64,000 nt of DNA from Bog-756 sp963824645 (GTDB lineage Bacteria; Actinomycetota; Acidimicrobiia; Acidimicrobiales; RAAP-2): contig CAWGQC010000011.1 in assembly GCA_963824645.1 (NCBI GenBank), positions 1 through 64,000 on the forward strand, written 5' to 3'. Positions 8,401-16,928 of the stretch are shown piece by piece. The position numbers and the translations under genes are program-made. Under the pieces are notes generated by a model. It made no database searches, was not told where the DNA came from, and was given only the letters and a program-made list of their open reading frames with translations. Position 1 is the first letter of the stretch, and each line of letters opens with the position of its first letter.

Positions 8401-10162
8401 CGGGGTGACCGGCATATCCCCGGCCAGCGGCGCGGCGGCGGGCGGAACCACGGTTACCATCACCGGATCCGGGTTCACCGACGTGCAGGGGGTGATGTTC
8501 GGGCTGCTGCCGGCGACCTCGTTCACCGTCGTGAGCCCCACGGAGATCCGGGCTACGGCCCCGGCGTGCCTGGGAACGGTGGCCATACAGGTGACGAACA
8601 GCTTCGGCAACACCGATCCGGTGAGCGGCTCCATGTTCCAATGCACAGGCGGTCCGCCCGGGTCGAGCTCCCTGGTCGAAGGGACCGGCCCGGATGCCAT
8701 GTATGGCTATGCGCAGCAGATCGAAACCTACGTGGCCAGCGGTCAGAGTGGGGGATGGGATGGCGGGACGACCACGTATTGCGTGCCCATCGATGTCGGC
8801 GGAATCTGGAACTCCGCCTCCGAGATTCTCGAGGCGTTCTCTCCCCTCAATGTCATCGCCGGGACGCTGGCCACCTCCGGCGGCCTGGCCGCCGCTGGCG
8901 TCCTCGCCGCCGACCCGATAACGGCCGTCGTCTTCGTTCCTGTGGGCGTGTTGGCATGGACGCTCTTCTGGTACGAGCACGGCAAGAAGCCGAACAACGG
9001 GGGCAACTGCGGCTACATCGACCCGAGTGGCACCGTGGTCAACACCAGCGGTAGCCCCGTCGACGGCGCCACCGTCACCCTCCTGCAACAGCAGGTGCCG
9101 CCGACCGGGCCTTTTTCGGCTGTGGACCCGGCGAGCGGGGACATCGAGCCGGCCACCAACCCCGAGACGACGGGCTCTTCGGGCACCTTTGACTGGGATG
9201 CGCTGGCCGGGACGTACGAGGCTCAGGCGGCATCGTCGAGCTGTTACGCCCCGGGGCATCCGTCCGACCCGGACGTGACCACACCGTCGTTCACTCTTCC
9301 TCCGCCGGCCGTGGGCCTCACCCTCACCCTCGACTGCCCGGGGAGTTCAACGACCACGCCGACCGTAACCGGGCTGTCGTCCTCGGACGGCAACAGTGGT
9401 GGAGGAGAGGTGGTCGAGATCGACGGTACCGGCCTGACCGGTGCCAGTACCGTGCACTTCGGCAACGCGGCAGCCTCGGGGGTGACCGTCCTCTCCGACA
9501 ACGCCCTGGCGGCCATCGCCCCCGCTGGCAGTTCGACGGTGGACGTGACCGTGACCACCCCGGGCGGCACCAGCGGTACGTCGTCCGCCGACCAGTACAC
9601 CTACGTGACGCCGCTCTCCGGTAGCACCGTGCCTTCGATCACCAAGGTCGCACCGGACGTCGGACCGACGTCGGGCAACACCGAGGTGACCCTCAAGGGC
9701 AAGAACCTCTCGGATGCCACCCAGATTCTGGTCGGGGGCCAGGCCGCCACCGAGGTCACCGATGTGTCGGCCACCGAGGTCGAGGCGATCGTCCCCGCCG
9801 CCAGTGTGGCCGCCGGCGCGGTTTCCGTCGAGGCCCTCAGTCCGAATGGCGAGTCCAAGGTCACCGTGAAGGACGTCTTCAAATATGAGGACTTCTCGGC
9901 CCCGCCGAGCGTCACCAAAGTCTCTCCGGCCAGCGGTTCTGCCCACGGTGGCACCAAGGTCACCATCAAAGGCACCAACCTGACCGGTACCGTCGAGGTC
10001 CGGTTCGGGACGATGGCGGCTTCCGGATTCAAGGTCAACTCGTCCGGGACCAAGATCACGGTGGACGCCCCACCGGGGTCGGCCGGCACCGTCGACATCA
10101 CCATCACCCGGCCGGGGGGGGTCTCGGCGGTCACCTTGGCCGACCGCTTCCAGTACACCTGA
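5453..10162 (+). CDS. Large secreted/surface repeat protein with IPT/TIG domains
   Basis: This is a 1569-residue protein. A signal peptide covers residues 1 to about 44 (basic start, hydrophobic core, AAAQ cleavage region). Four 135-residue repeats follow (about 46-585), each with a SEWYAVFPSG core and two cysteines in GTCATDTLCG, then a fifth divergent copy (to about 710). Next come a carboxypeptidase-regulatory-like fold (about 720-800), two IPT/TIG domains (about 906-1075), a hydrophobic stretch (about 1133-1165), a second carboxypeptidase-like fold (about 1185-1270) and three more IPT/TIG domains to the end. AAAGGAGG precedes the ATG. Such proteins act in adhesion or as envelope structures; the exact role is unknown. 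No LPxTG anchor is seen. Confidence 0.85.
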   Translation: MVNIKAAQAGRTHSPSVRSGFWRGIGVVVAATVITVTVMVPVAAAQGPTSVSNVSVAVTGPSDAAGALSEFTFNFTTSASGAMSQAGGSEWYAVFPSGTGLNGSGQVTDTTTGNVVGGIGTCATDTLCGTFYGGVKINAGDTLSVDATAQILPAAGTGYTIAVHTSSDTTPATSSNSFGVVPTQAVSAVSVAEVGPSDAAGALSEFTFSFKTSSTGALWQSDNSEWYAVFPSGTGLNGSGQVTDTTTGNVVGGIGTCATDTLCGTFYGGVKINAGDTLSVDATAQILPAAGTGYTIAVHTSSDSTPATSSNSFGVVPTQAVSAVSVAEVGPSDAAGALSEFTFSFKTSSTGALWQSDNSEWYAVFPSGTGLNGSGQVTDTTTGNVVGGIGTCATDTLCGTFYGGVKINAGDTLSVDATAQILPAAGTGYTIAVHTSSDSTPATSSNSFGVVPTQAVSAVSVAEVGPSDAAGALSEFTFSFKTSSTGALWQSDNSEWYAVFPSGTGLNGSGQVTDTTTGNVVGGIGTCATDTLCGTLYGGVKINAGDTLSVDATAQILPAAGTGYTIAVHTSSDTTPATSSNSFKVTAAQATSALTVSVSNDDAGADGVTYAVTFKTSSTGALWQSDNGEWYINLPSGTVVNGSGQVTDTTTGQVVGGIGTCATDTLCGTLYGGVKINAGDTLQVVATDITNTTTTGSQTLKVTTSSDTVAADGAYAIGQSASISGTVLDAASNPVDGAPVQACPADGGPCQLGTSGTGGAYTLVGEATGTYTVIAHPPPNAAGAESGPISVSTTIPNSVTGIDPQLVATVVMPSGTTLTSGGTTQEGNVPFVNWGNPITYNVTGCNGGFGEVSITAVNTSTGQLQTDNYPLIETPAGSGNYVAQIPPLAPLHGSMSMQYTIACPGHTSMLPDSGTTAGGTSVIIGGSGFTGASAVTFGGVKAGSFTVVSENYILATTPAGTGTAPVDVTVGGTTTTIGAFTYDGVTGISPASGAAAGGTTVTITGSGFTDVQGVMFGLLPATSFTVVSPTEIRATAPACLGTVAIQVTNSFGNTDPVSGSMFQCTGGPPGSSSLVEGTGPDAMYGYAQQIETYVASGQSGGWDGGTTTYCVPIDVGGIWNSASEILEAFSPLNVIAGTLATSGGLAAAGVLAADPITAVVFVPVGVLAWTLFWYEHGKKPNNGGNCGYIDPSGTVVNTSGSPVDGATVTLLQQQVPPTGPFSAVDPASGDIEPATNPETTGSSGTFDWDALAGTYEAQAASSSCYAPGHPSDPDVTTPSFTLPPPAVGLTLTLDCPGSSTTTPTVTGLSSSDGNSGGGEVVEIDGTGLTGASTVHFGNAAASGVTVLSDNALAAIAPAGSSTVDVTVTTPGGTSGTSSADQYTYVTPLSGSTVPSITKVAPDVGPTSGNTEVTLKGKNLSDATQILVGGQAATEVTDVSATEVEAIVPAASVAAGAVSVEALSPNGESKVTVKDVFKYEDFSAPPSVTKVSPASGSAHGGTKVTIKGTNLTGTVEVRFGTMAASGFKVNSSGTKITVDAPPGSAGTVDITITRPGGVSAVTLADRFQYT
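5596..7215 (+). repeat. Tandem 405-bp repeats inside the surface-protein gene
   Basis: Four units have an exact 405-bp period; the same phrase (ccaggccgtctccgccgtg) starts at 6001, 6406 and 6811. Units 2-4 differ at only a handful of bases, for example serine versus threonine in SSDS/SSDT, F versus L in GTFYGG/GTLYGG, and AAC versus AAT. Unit 1 differs more, and a fifth partial copy follows at about 7216-7600. Near identity implies recent duplication or gene conversion, and copy number may be unreliable in an assembly. Confidence 0.9.
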
Positions 10163-10208
10163 GCGACTGACCTGGTGGACCAGCTGCTGACCGAAGCCGA
10201 CAGTCCGG

Positions 10209-10700
10209 TCAGCGGCCCCGTCGATCGTCGAAGAACCTGGTGAGGAGGGCTGCCGCCTCTTCTGCCCGGACACCGGGGATCACCGGTAGCTCGTGGTTGA
10301 GACGGGGATCGGCACACAGGTTGTAGAGGGAACCGCAGGCCCCCGCCTTGGTATCGGCGGCACCGAAGACCAGCCGGCCCACCCGCGCCGCCACCAGGGC
10401 CCCGGCACACATCGGGCACGGCTCCAATGTCACCACCAGGGTCACATCGGACAGGCGCCAGGTTCCGACCAACCCGGCGGCATCCGATAGGGCCAGCAAC
10501 TCGGCGTGGGCCGTCGGGTCGCCACGTTTCTCCCGTTCATTGTGTCGAGAGGCAATGACCCGTCCATCGAGCAGGGCGACCGCACCTACCGGCACGTCTC
10601 CATGGCTGACGGCCAGGGCCGCTTCGGTCAGAGCCAGTCCCATGACATCCTCGATGCCCGGTTCGCCCACCGGCCGGAGATGTTGCGCGTCTGTGCCCAT
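10209..10700 (-). CDS. tadA: tRNA-specific adenosine deaminase
   Basis: This enzyme deaminates the wobble adenosine of tRNA-Arg(ACG) to inosine. The zinc-dependent cytidine-deaminase fold is clear: HAE in TAHAELLAL, with E the proton shuttle, and PCPMCAGAL supplying the two other zinc ligands. The product is 163 residues, normal for TadA. The start chosen is the ATG at 10700, which lies one base after the encoded CCA of tRNA-Ser(GGA). A longer frame would run back through the tRNA and is not credible. Cleavage after CCA would leave a nearly leaderless tadA message. Confidence 0.92.
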   Translation of the reverse strand: MGTDAQHLRPVGEPGIEDVMGLALTEAALAVSHGDVPVGAVALLDGRVIASRHNEREKRGDPTAHAELLALSDAAGLVGTWRLSDVTLVVTLEPCPMCAGALVAARVGRLVFGAADTKAGACGSLYNLCADPRLNHELPVIPGVRAEEAAALLTRFFDDRRGR

Positions 10701-10701
10701 G

Positions 10702-10789
10702 TGGCGGAGGCGGTGGGATTTGAACCCACGGTGAGTTTCCCCACACACGATTTCCAATCGTGCCGATTCGGCCGCTCTCGCACGCCTCC
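10702..10789 (-). tRNA. tRNA-Ser (anticodon GGA)
   Basis: This is a class II tRNA. Acceptor GGAGGCG pairs with CGCCTCC, with discriminator G and an encoded CCA. The anticodon stem CACGA/TCGTG encloses TTGGAAA (anticodon GGA). There is a long variable arm, and the T arm contains GTTCAAATC. It is probably co-transcribed with tadA, which starts one base downstream. Confidence 0.93.
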
Positions 10790-10927
10790 GGTCGTGTGGC
10801 CTCTCGACAGGATCGAGGGGGCCGACAGCCCCGCCAGGCTACTCCCCGCCGCCCAACCCTCCGGAGGTGCCGGGTGGCAGAGGCCCGCAGTGTGGGCCTG
10901 GAGCGGTTGAGCCGGTAGCATTGTGCC

Positions 10928-11063
10928 GCCCCGGCGTTCCGTGCGACGGCTGGGTCCTGCGCAACGTTCTCCTGTGAACCGAGTCAGGGTCGGAAGGCAG
11001 CAGCTCTCAGCGGGTAAGGCCGTGTGCCGCAGCCAACCTGGCCGTCGCACCGAGCGCCGGGGC
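10928..11063 (+). ncRNA. ffs: Signal recognition particle RNA
   Basis: The apical domain contains the conserved SRP helix 8 sequence GTCAGG...GGAAGGCAGCAGC, with the GGAA tetraloop at 10992. The ends pair over a long stem: GCCCCGGCG at 10928 with CGCCGGGGC ending at 11063, continuing with TGCGACGGC/GCCGTCGCA. The length of about 136 nt is longer than the E. coli 4.5S RNA. In actinobacteria this gene commonly sits just upstream of dnaX, as here. It binds Ffh and targets membrane proteins. Ends are approximate. Confidence 0.88.
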
Positions 11064-11144
11064 CCTTCTGATCACGGCCTGATCGGCCTGACCTGAAGGC
11101 GCGGGACCCTCCGTTCGACCCCAAAGGTCGTTCCCCCCGACAGA

Positions 11145-11150
11145 TAGGCT
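11145..11150 (+). promoter_or_regulatory. -10 box of a leaderless dnaX promoter
   Basis: TAGGCT ends 8 nt before the dnaX GTG and there is no Shine-Dalgarno sequence, so transcription probably starts at or next to the start codon. Confidence 0.55.
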
Positions 11151-11158
11151 CCCCCGAC

Positions 11159-13001
11159 GTGGCTGACCCACCCGACGACACGCCCTACCAGTCGCTCTAT
11201 CGACGGTTCCGCCCGGCCATGTTCAGCCAGGTCAAGGGCCAGGACCACGTAGTCCTCGCCCTGCGCAACGCCGTCCGGGACGGGCGGGTGGCCCACGCCT
11301 ACCTGTTCAGCGGGCCCCGGGGCACCGGCAAGACGTCCACCGCCCGCATTCTGGCCAAAGCCCTCAATTGCACGGATCTCCGGGACGGTGAACCGTGCGG
11401 TGTCTGCTCCTCCTGCGTCGAGATCGCCAAGGGAACATCGTTGGATGTCCATGAGCTCGACGCCGCCTCCAACAACGGAGTGGAGGCCATGCGCGACCTG
11501 GTCTCACGGGCTGCCCTGGGTACGCCGGGCCGGCAGAAGGTCTACATCGTGGACGAGGTCCACATGCTCTCCACCCCGGCTTCGAACGCTCTTCTGAAGA
11601 CCCTCGAGGAGCCTCCGTCTCATGTCATCTTCGTGCTAGCCACCACCGACCCGCAGAAGGTCCTCCCCACCATCCGAAGCCGCACCCAGCACTTCGAGTT
11701 CCGACTCCTCGGTCCCGAGACCTTGGAGGAGCTGCTCAGCCAGGTGCGGCGGGATGCCGACCTCGACATTCCCGATGAGGCGTTGGACCTGGCCGTGCGG
11801 CGCGGCCGGGGCTCGGCCCGTGATGCGCTTTCCGTCCTCGATCAGGTGGCCGCCTCGGAGTGGGTCGATGACGACCTCCCCGAGCTCGACGAGGTGGTGG
11901 AGGCGTTGGCCGAGCGGGATGTGGGCCGGGCCCTGGTGGCCGTGGCTCACCTGGCCTCGGCCGGATACAGCCCCCCGCAGCTGGCCGGTGATCTGGTCGA
12001 CCACCTGCGCCAGGGATTTCTGGCCCTGGTCGCCCCTGATCTGGTGGCCGTCTCGGAATCGGAGCGCTCGGCCGTCACCGGGCAGGCCCAACGGGTGGGG
12101 CTGGCGGCCCTGGTCCGGGCCATGGAGGTGCTGGGTCAGTCCCAGGTCACCATGCGCGGACGCGCCCGACCCCCGGGTCACCCTCGAGGTGGCCCTGGTC
12201 CGCCTGGCCCAGCCCGAGGTCGACGACACCCCGGGCGCCCTCCTGGCTCGCATCGAACGTCTGGAGTCCTCCGTGCGGGCCGAGGTCACTCCTCCGGCGT
12301 CGCCACCACCTCCGGCCGCCGCTGCCGGTTCGGGCGCCCCCGCTCGTCCCACCCCCCGTCCCGAGCCGGTCATGGCTCGCACTCCTGCGCCGAACTCCGA
12401 GCCGGCGATCCAGCCCGTGGAGCCCACCGGTTCAGCCCAACAGACAGCCACCGACCCGGTACCTCCGCCGGCGCCGCCCGAGGAAGGGAAACAGGGGGAC
12501 CGATCGGCGCCCGAGGGATTGGCCGTCTCCTTCCCGACCCGCGACCAGTTGGTGCAGGCCTGGGGCGATCACATCATCGGCCGCCTCCGCCCCAAGGCCA
12601 AGGCGTTGTTCCAGGCGGGTCGGTTCGTCGGGGTGGAGGGCGACCGAGCCCTGTTCGGTCTACCCAACGAGACCCACCGGATCCGGTGCGAAGAGGTGCG
12701 GGGCGAGATCGAGTCCGCTCTGTCCGATCACTTCGGCCGACCGGTGCCCCTGACCCTGATGGTCGATTCCGGGTCAGGGACCCCGCCCGCACCGGAAGCT
12801 TCCCCATCCCTCCCATCCGGGAAGACCACTACCGCCGCCAACGCCGCCGCCCCGGCCTCCGACCGCGGAGCCCCGGCCGCCGAGCAGATCGAAGATCTGT
12901 CCACCTTCGACGAGGCCGAACTGGGGGAGGCGGTCGACGTCGACAACTCGGCGGAGTCGCGGGTCCTCGAGGCCTTTCCCGGTGCCGAGGAGGTGGGCTA
13001 G
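11159..13001 (+). CDS. dnaX: DNA polymerase III subunit gamma/tau (frameshift in the sequence)
   Basis: This is the clamp-loader ATPase. Walker A is GPRGTGKT (52-59), the four-cysteine zinc module spans CTDLRDGEPCGVCSSC, DEVH forms Walker B, and TTDPQKVLPTIRSR is the SRC region. The frame breaks at 12158-12159: reading ATGCGC then GAC restores MRDAPDPRVTLEVALVRLAQPE and continues to the TAG at 12999-13001, giving about 613 residues. Read straight through, the first frame ends inside recR with an unnatural sequence. The gene is essential, so a single-base sequence error is most likely. The C-terminal tau region is proline- and alanine-rich. Start GTG 11159; recR follows immediately. Confidence 0.88.
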
Positions 13002-13607
13002 GTGGCCGTGTTCTCCGGACCGCTCCAGACGCTCATCGACGAGCTCGGGCGCCTTCCGGGCGTCGGTCCCAAGTCGGCACAGCGCATCACCTTCCATCTC
13101 TTGAAGGTGGCACCCGAAGACGCCATGCGACTGGCCGAGGCCATCGTGGCCGTCAAGGAACGGATCACCCTTTGCACCCGCTGCTTCAACGTGGCCGAGG
13201 GCGGTCTCTGCGCCATCTGTCTCGACGACCGGCGCAATACCGGAGCGGTGTGTGTTGTCGAAGACCCCCGTGACATCGTTTCGGTCGAGAAGACCGGCGA
13301 GTTCGCCGGCCGCTATCACGTCCTCCAGGGTGCGCTCAATCCCATCGAAGGCATCGGTCCCGACCAGCTGCGGGTTCGTGAGCTGTTGGCCCGGGTGGAG
13401 GCGGAGGGCATTTCGGAGGTCATCCTGTGCACCAACCCCAATCTCGAGGGGGAGGCCACGGCCATGTACCTGGCCCGCCTGCTCAAGCCGTTGGGTCTCT
13501 CGGTAACCCGCATCGCCAGCGGCCTGCCCGTGGGCGGGGATCTCGAGTATGCCGACGAGCTCACTCTGGGCCGGGCCTTGGAAGGTCGTCGCGAGGTCGA
13601 CGCCTAG
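13002..13607 (+). CDS. recR: Recombination mediator protein RecR
   Basis: RecR acts with RecF/RecO to load RecA at gaps. Its parts are all present in 201 residues: a helix-hairpin-helix (GRLPGVGPKSAQRITFHLL), a C4 zinc finger (CTRCFNVAEGGLCAIC), and a Toprim domain (VCVVEDPRDIVSVE ... LCTNPNLEGEATAMYLARLL) with a C-terminal Walker-like tail. The GTG start follows the dnaX stop with no gap, so the two are translationally coupled, an arrangement conserved in many bacteria. Confidence 0.95.
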   Translation: MAVFSGPLQTLIDELGRLPGVGPKSAQRITFHLLKVAPEDAMRLAEAIVAVKERITLCTRCFNVAEGGLCAICLDDRRNTGAVCVVEDPRDIVSVEKTGEFAGRYHVLQGALNPIEGIGPDQLRVRELLARVEAEGISEVILCTNPNLEGEATAMYLARLLKPLGLSVTRIASGLPVGGDLEYADELTLGRALEGRREVDA

Positions 13608-13643
13608 CTCTAGCGCCCATGCCCGGGGCTGGGCCACGATGAC

Positions 13644-14219
13644 GTGGTGTCCAGCTCACACCCGGCTCCTCGGCGCTATCTGTGGCTTCTTCGTCACGGC
13701 AAGGCGGCGGCGGATGCCCCTCGGCCGGGCAGGGACCGGGACCGGCCGCTGACGCCCCGCGGTCGTGGCGATGCCACGGCCCTGGGGTCGGCGCTGGCGG
13801 CCACCGACCCCCTCGGTCTGGTGGACGTCCCCCGGCCCGAGCTGGCCATCTGCTCAGCGGCGGTCAGGACCCGACAGACGGCGGACTTGGTGGTGGCCGG
13901 AATGGGAGGTCGGGTCCCACTCGATTCCTATGGTTCCCTCTATGCCGCCGGTGCCGACGTCCTTATCGCCTACGTGGCCGAGATCGACGCCGGTGTGGAC
14001 AGTGCACTGGTGGTCGGCCACAATCCCGGCATCTTCGAGCTGGCCTGGTCACTGCTGGTCGATCCGGACGACGAGAGCGCCGGCAGCGACCGGGCCGTTC
14101 TCGAAAACCATGGCTTCCCCACCTGCTCGCTCGCCGTCATGGCCGTCGAGGCGTCTTCGTGGGCCGAGGTGCAGCCCGAACACGGGCATCTGCGCGGCCT
14201 GTTCAAACCGCCCTACTGA
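13644..14219 (+). CDS. SixA-type histidine phosphatase
   Basis: This is a 191-residue member of the histidine phosphatase superfamily. The catalytic RHG motif is in WLLRHGKAA, the second basic site in ICSAAVRTRQTA, and the second histidine in VVGHNPGIFEL. In SixA of E. coli the target is a phosphohistidine on a signalling protein; the substrate here is unknown. It follows recR by 36 bp and probably shares its transcript. The GTG at 13644 is the likely start because it precedes the core beta strand by only about 12 residues. Confidence 0.8.
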   Translation: MVSSSHPAPRRYLWLLRHGKAAADAPRPGRDRDRPLTPRGRGDATALGSALAATDPLGLVDVPRPELAICSAAVRTRQTADLVVAGMGGRVPLDSYGSLYAAGADVLIAYVAEIDAGVDSALVVGHNPGIFELAWSLLVDPDDESAGSDRAVLENHGFPTCSLAVMAVEASSWAEVQPEHGHLRGLFKPPY

Positions 14220-14236
14220 TCTGTCGATGGCGCTGA

Positions 14237-15499
14237 TCAGCCCTCCTTCGGCTCGGTCGGCCTCCCCTGGAGGGCGGCCTTGGCCGAACGGAGCGGCGCC
14301 GTCATCCGCCAGCTGGCCGAGGCCCTGGTCCTGGCCAGATCGTCGGCCAGGTCGTTCACCTGGCGTCCGAGTTCGTCGCTCTCGGCCCGGGCCGACGCCA
14401 GGGCGCCCTCGGCCGCGGCCAGCTGGTGGTCGGCGGTGGCCAGAGCCCCCTCCCTCTCGTCGATGGTGCGCCGCAGCACGGTCACCTCGTCCTGCAGCTC
14501 GAGGATGCGCTGCAGGCGGTCGTCGGTCAGCACCAGCGAATCGTGGTACGTCTTGATGAGGTCCTGATGGGCTGTACGGATCTCTTCGGTGCCCCGGGTG
14601 AGGGTGGCCAGTTGCCCCTCGGTGTCGCTGATGCGATGGCGCAGGTCGAGGACGGTGGTGGCCCAGGCCGATACCTCCGGGGCGGCCGACGAAAGCGCCG
14701 GGTGGGGGCCTTCCAGCTCGGTCAGGTGATCGATCAGGGCCCGGTGACGGGCGGTGAGGAGGTCCTCGGCATCGGTGGTCCCGGTGGTGTTGACCGGCAG
14801 TCGGGGATCGACCACGGCCGCCGCCGCTTCCGTATCCCACCGCCCGCCACCGACCGGATGGACACCGACCTCCTCCAGCCAGCCGGCCAGCGCCCGGCAG
14901 GTTCCCCCCGCGTCGGCCAGCAGGGTCTGGTTGGTGAGGCAGTAGACCGGTAGCCCCTGGAGGCCGTTCAGGGCCTGATGGTTGTAGTACTCCCACAGGG
15001 CCAGGCCTTCGGCCAGGGACGATCCGTCACGGGCCCGGAGCGAGCGTGCCACCTCCAGCGGGGATCGCCAGACGAAGACGGCCGCCGTGCTGCCGGGCAA
15101 CAGGCGCCGCCAGTAGGGGAGGAGCAGGCAGTTGCGCGGATCCTTCCAGACGTTGGGCCCCGGGTCGGGGAAGACGGTGGACAGCGCGGCCCGGGCGCGG
15201 TCGTCGAAGTCGGTGGCCGGTGGTTCCGTCTCCCAACCGGGAAGGAGCTGTGGTGGGTCGTCCCAGCCCCCGCCGAGGGCCCCCAACAACGCCGCGTTGG
15301 CGTCGATGAGGGTCGTGCTCTCGAAGTGCTCGGGATTGTCAGGGCGCCCGGTCAGCAGGTCCCAGGCCGGTGGAAGGGTGAGACCCAGCGCCGCTACGGC
15401 GCCGGCCAGGGCCGATGTTCCGCTCCGGTGCATACCGGCGATCAGGACCCAGCGGGCCGGGTCGTCGCGGGCCGTGGGCTGGCCGTCCTGGACGGTCAT
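14237..15499 (-). CDS. Sulfotransferase-family protein with C-terminal coiled coil
   Basis: The N-terminal region carries a PAPS-type P-loop (GMHRSGTSAL, residues 22-31) and the later VFVWRSPLEVARSL resembling the 3'-phosphate-binding region of sulfotransferases. From about residue 290 the chain is a heptad-rich coiled coil (TEEIRTAHQDLIKTYHDSL, LQRILELQDEVTVLRRTI) ending with SWRMTAPLRSAK, a tail often seen on polysaccharide glycosyltransferases. It may sulfate a surface glycan as part of a complex, but acceptor and donor are not shown. It is convergent with the sixA-like gene. Confidence 0.7.
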   Translation of the reverse strand: MTVQDGQPTARDDPARWVLIAGMHRSGTSALAGAVAALGLTLPPAWDLLTGRPDNPEHFESTTLIDANAALLGALGGGWDDPPQLLPGWETEPPATDFDDRARAALSTVFPDPGPNVWKDPRNCLLLPYWRRLLPGSTAAVFVWRSPLEVARSLRARDGSSLAEGLALWEYYNHQALNGLQGLPVYCLTNQTLLADAGGTCRALAGWLEEVGVHPVGGGRWDTEAAAAVVDPRLPVNTTGTTDAEDLLTARHRALIDHLTELEGPHPALSSAAPEVSAWATTVLDLRHRISDTEGQLATLTRGTEEIRTAHQDLIKTYHDSLVLTDDRLQRILELQDEVTVLRRTIDEREGALATADHQLAAAEGALASARAESDELGRQVNDLADDLARTRASASWRMTAPLRSAKAALQGRPTEPKEG

Positions 15500-15564
15500 C
15501 GGGCGGGGCGACTGGCGATCACCATGCGGGCCGGTCGGAACTGTCGGTTGGGCGGGGCGCCCGA

Positions 15565-16746
15565 TCAGACAGAGCGCAGGATGGCGGCATCACCCTGACC
15601 GCCCCCACCACACAGGCTCAAAGCCGCCGTCCCTCCGCCCCGCCGCTTGAGCTCGAGCAGGGAGGTCAGGGCCAGCCGGGTGCCGGACATGCCCACGGGG
15701 TGCCCGAGGGCGATGGCGCCCCCGTTCACATTGACCACCTCGTCGGTGATGCCGAGGTCGGCGGCCGATGCACAACCCACTGCGGCGAACGCCTCGTTGA
15801 TCTCGAAGATGTCGATGTCCTTGACGGTCAGTCCGGCTTTGTCCAGCGCCACCCGGGTGGCGTGCGAAGGCTGGTGGAGCAGCGAGGGATCGGGTCCGGC
15901 GACCTGTCCGTAGCTGATCAGCTCACCCAGCGGCGACACGCCCAGCTGGTCCGCCCTGTCCTTGGACATGACGATGACGGCGGCACCCCCGTCGGAGATC
16001 TGCGAGGCGTTGCCGGCGGTGACCGTGCCGCTCTTGTCGAAGGCGGGACGCAGGCCACCCAGCGACTCGGCTGTCGTCTCCGGTCGCACTCCCTCGTCGG
16101 TGTCGACGATCAGGGGATCGCCCTTGCGCTGGGGAACCCGCACCGGAACGATCTCCTCGGCGAACTTGCCCTCCTTGATGGCGGCGGCCGCCCGTTCGTG
16201 GGACTGGGCGGCGAAGGCGTCCTGACGGCTGCGGCTCACGCCGTCGGCTCCGTTGTAGCGCTCGGTGGACAGCCCCATGGCGCACTGGTCGAAGGCGCAG
16301 AACAGTCCGTCGTACATCATCGAATCGACCGCCGTGGCGTCGCCCAGCCGGTAGCCGGCCCGGGCCCCGGGGAGCAGATAGGGCGCCTGGGTCATGGACT
16401 CCATGCCCCCGGCCACCACGATGTCCGCCTCGCCGGCGTTGATCATGAGGTCGGCCAGGTAGATGGCATTGAGACCGGACAGACACACCTTGTTGACGGT
16501 GGTGGCCGGCACGGTCATGGGGATCTCGGCCCGCACGGCGGCCTGCCGGGCGGTGATCTGGCCGGCGCCGGCCAGGATGACCTGCCCCATGAAGACGTAG
16601 TCGACCTGGTCGGGGGTGATCCCCGCCCGCTCGAGGGCGCCGGCTATGGCGAACCCCCCGAGCTCGGTGGCCGCGAATCCGCCGAGGGCCCCGGACAGCT
16701 TGCCGATGGGGGTTCGGGCTCCTGCGACGATAACGGTTCCGGGCAT
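15565..16746 (-). CDS. Acetyl-CoA C-acetyltransferase (thiolase)
   Basis: This 393-residue type II thiolase would condense two acetyl-CoA to acetoacetyl-CoA, or degrade it. The nucleophile Cys is in VNKVCLSGLNA, the catalytic His in ALGHPVGMSGTR and the second Cys in LSLCGGGGQGDA. GGAGG lies upstream of the ATG. It lies divergent to the crotonyl-CoA carboxylase/reductase gene across 182 bp, which places it at the entry of the C4 branch encoded here. It could instead serve beta-oxidation; the context favours biosynthetic use. Confidence 0.9.
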   Translation of the reverse strand: MPGTVIVAGARTPIGKLSGALGGFAATELGGFAIAGALERAGITPDQVDYVFMGQVILAGAGQITARQAAVRAEIPMTVPATTVNKVCLSGLNAIYLADLMINAGEADIVVAGGMESMTQAPYLLPGARAGYRLGDATAVDSMMYDGLFCAFDQCAMGLSTERYNGADGVSRSRQDAFAAQSHERAAAAIKEGKFAEEIVPVRVPQRKGDPLIVDTDEGVRPETTAESLGGLRPAFDKSGTVTAGNASQISDGGAAVIVMSKDRADQLGVSPLGELISYGQVAGPDPSLLHQPSHATRVALDKAGLTVKDIDIFEINEAFAAVGCASAADLGITDEVVNVNGGAIALGHPVGMSGTRLALTSLLELKRRGGGTAALSLCGGGGQGDAAILRSV

Positions 16747-16914
16747 GACGTCCTCCGAGGCCCTCAGGCCAGATCAGGCGGCGACCCCTCTGGCGCCACA
16801 ACGACTGGGCCCCATGATACGGCCTCCGCCAGGGCCACGCCCGGGGACCGCCGCCCTGAACCGCTGGGCCCGGCCGGTGACCCACCCCCCAGGGAGGCAG
16901 GGAGGCAGGGCGGC

Positions 16915-16920
16915 TATTCT
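16915..16920 (+). promoter_or_regulatory. -10 box of a leaderless promoter for ccr
   Basis: TATTCT ends 8 nt before the ATG of the crotonyl-CoA carboxylase/reductase gene. Just upstream are two copies of GGGAGGCA. There is no Shine-Dalgarno sequence. Confidence 0.55.
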
Positions 16921-16928
16921 GCCCTTTC

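Noticed and set aside
5306..9259. 1317-residue open frame antisense to the surface-protein gene
   Set aside because: It is Gly/Val/Asp/Arg-rich low-complexity sequence that mirrors the repeats of the sense gene. The sense strand has a signal peptide, a Shine-Dalgarno sequence and recognisable domains.
10701..10757. Longer tadA start reading back through tRNA-Ser(GGA)
   Set aside because: It would translate the tRNA gene itself; the ATG at 10700 gives a normal TadA length.
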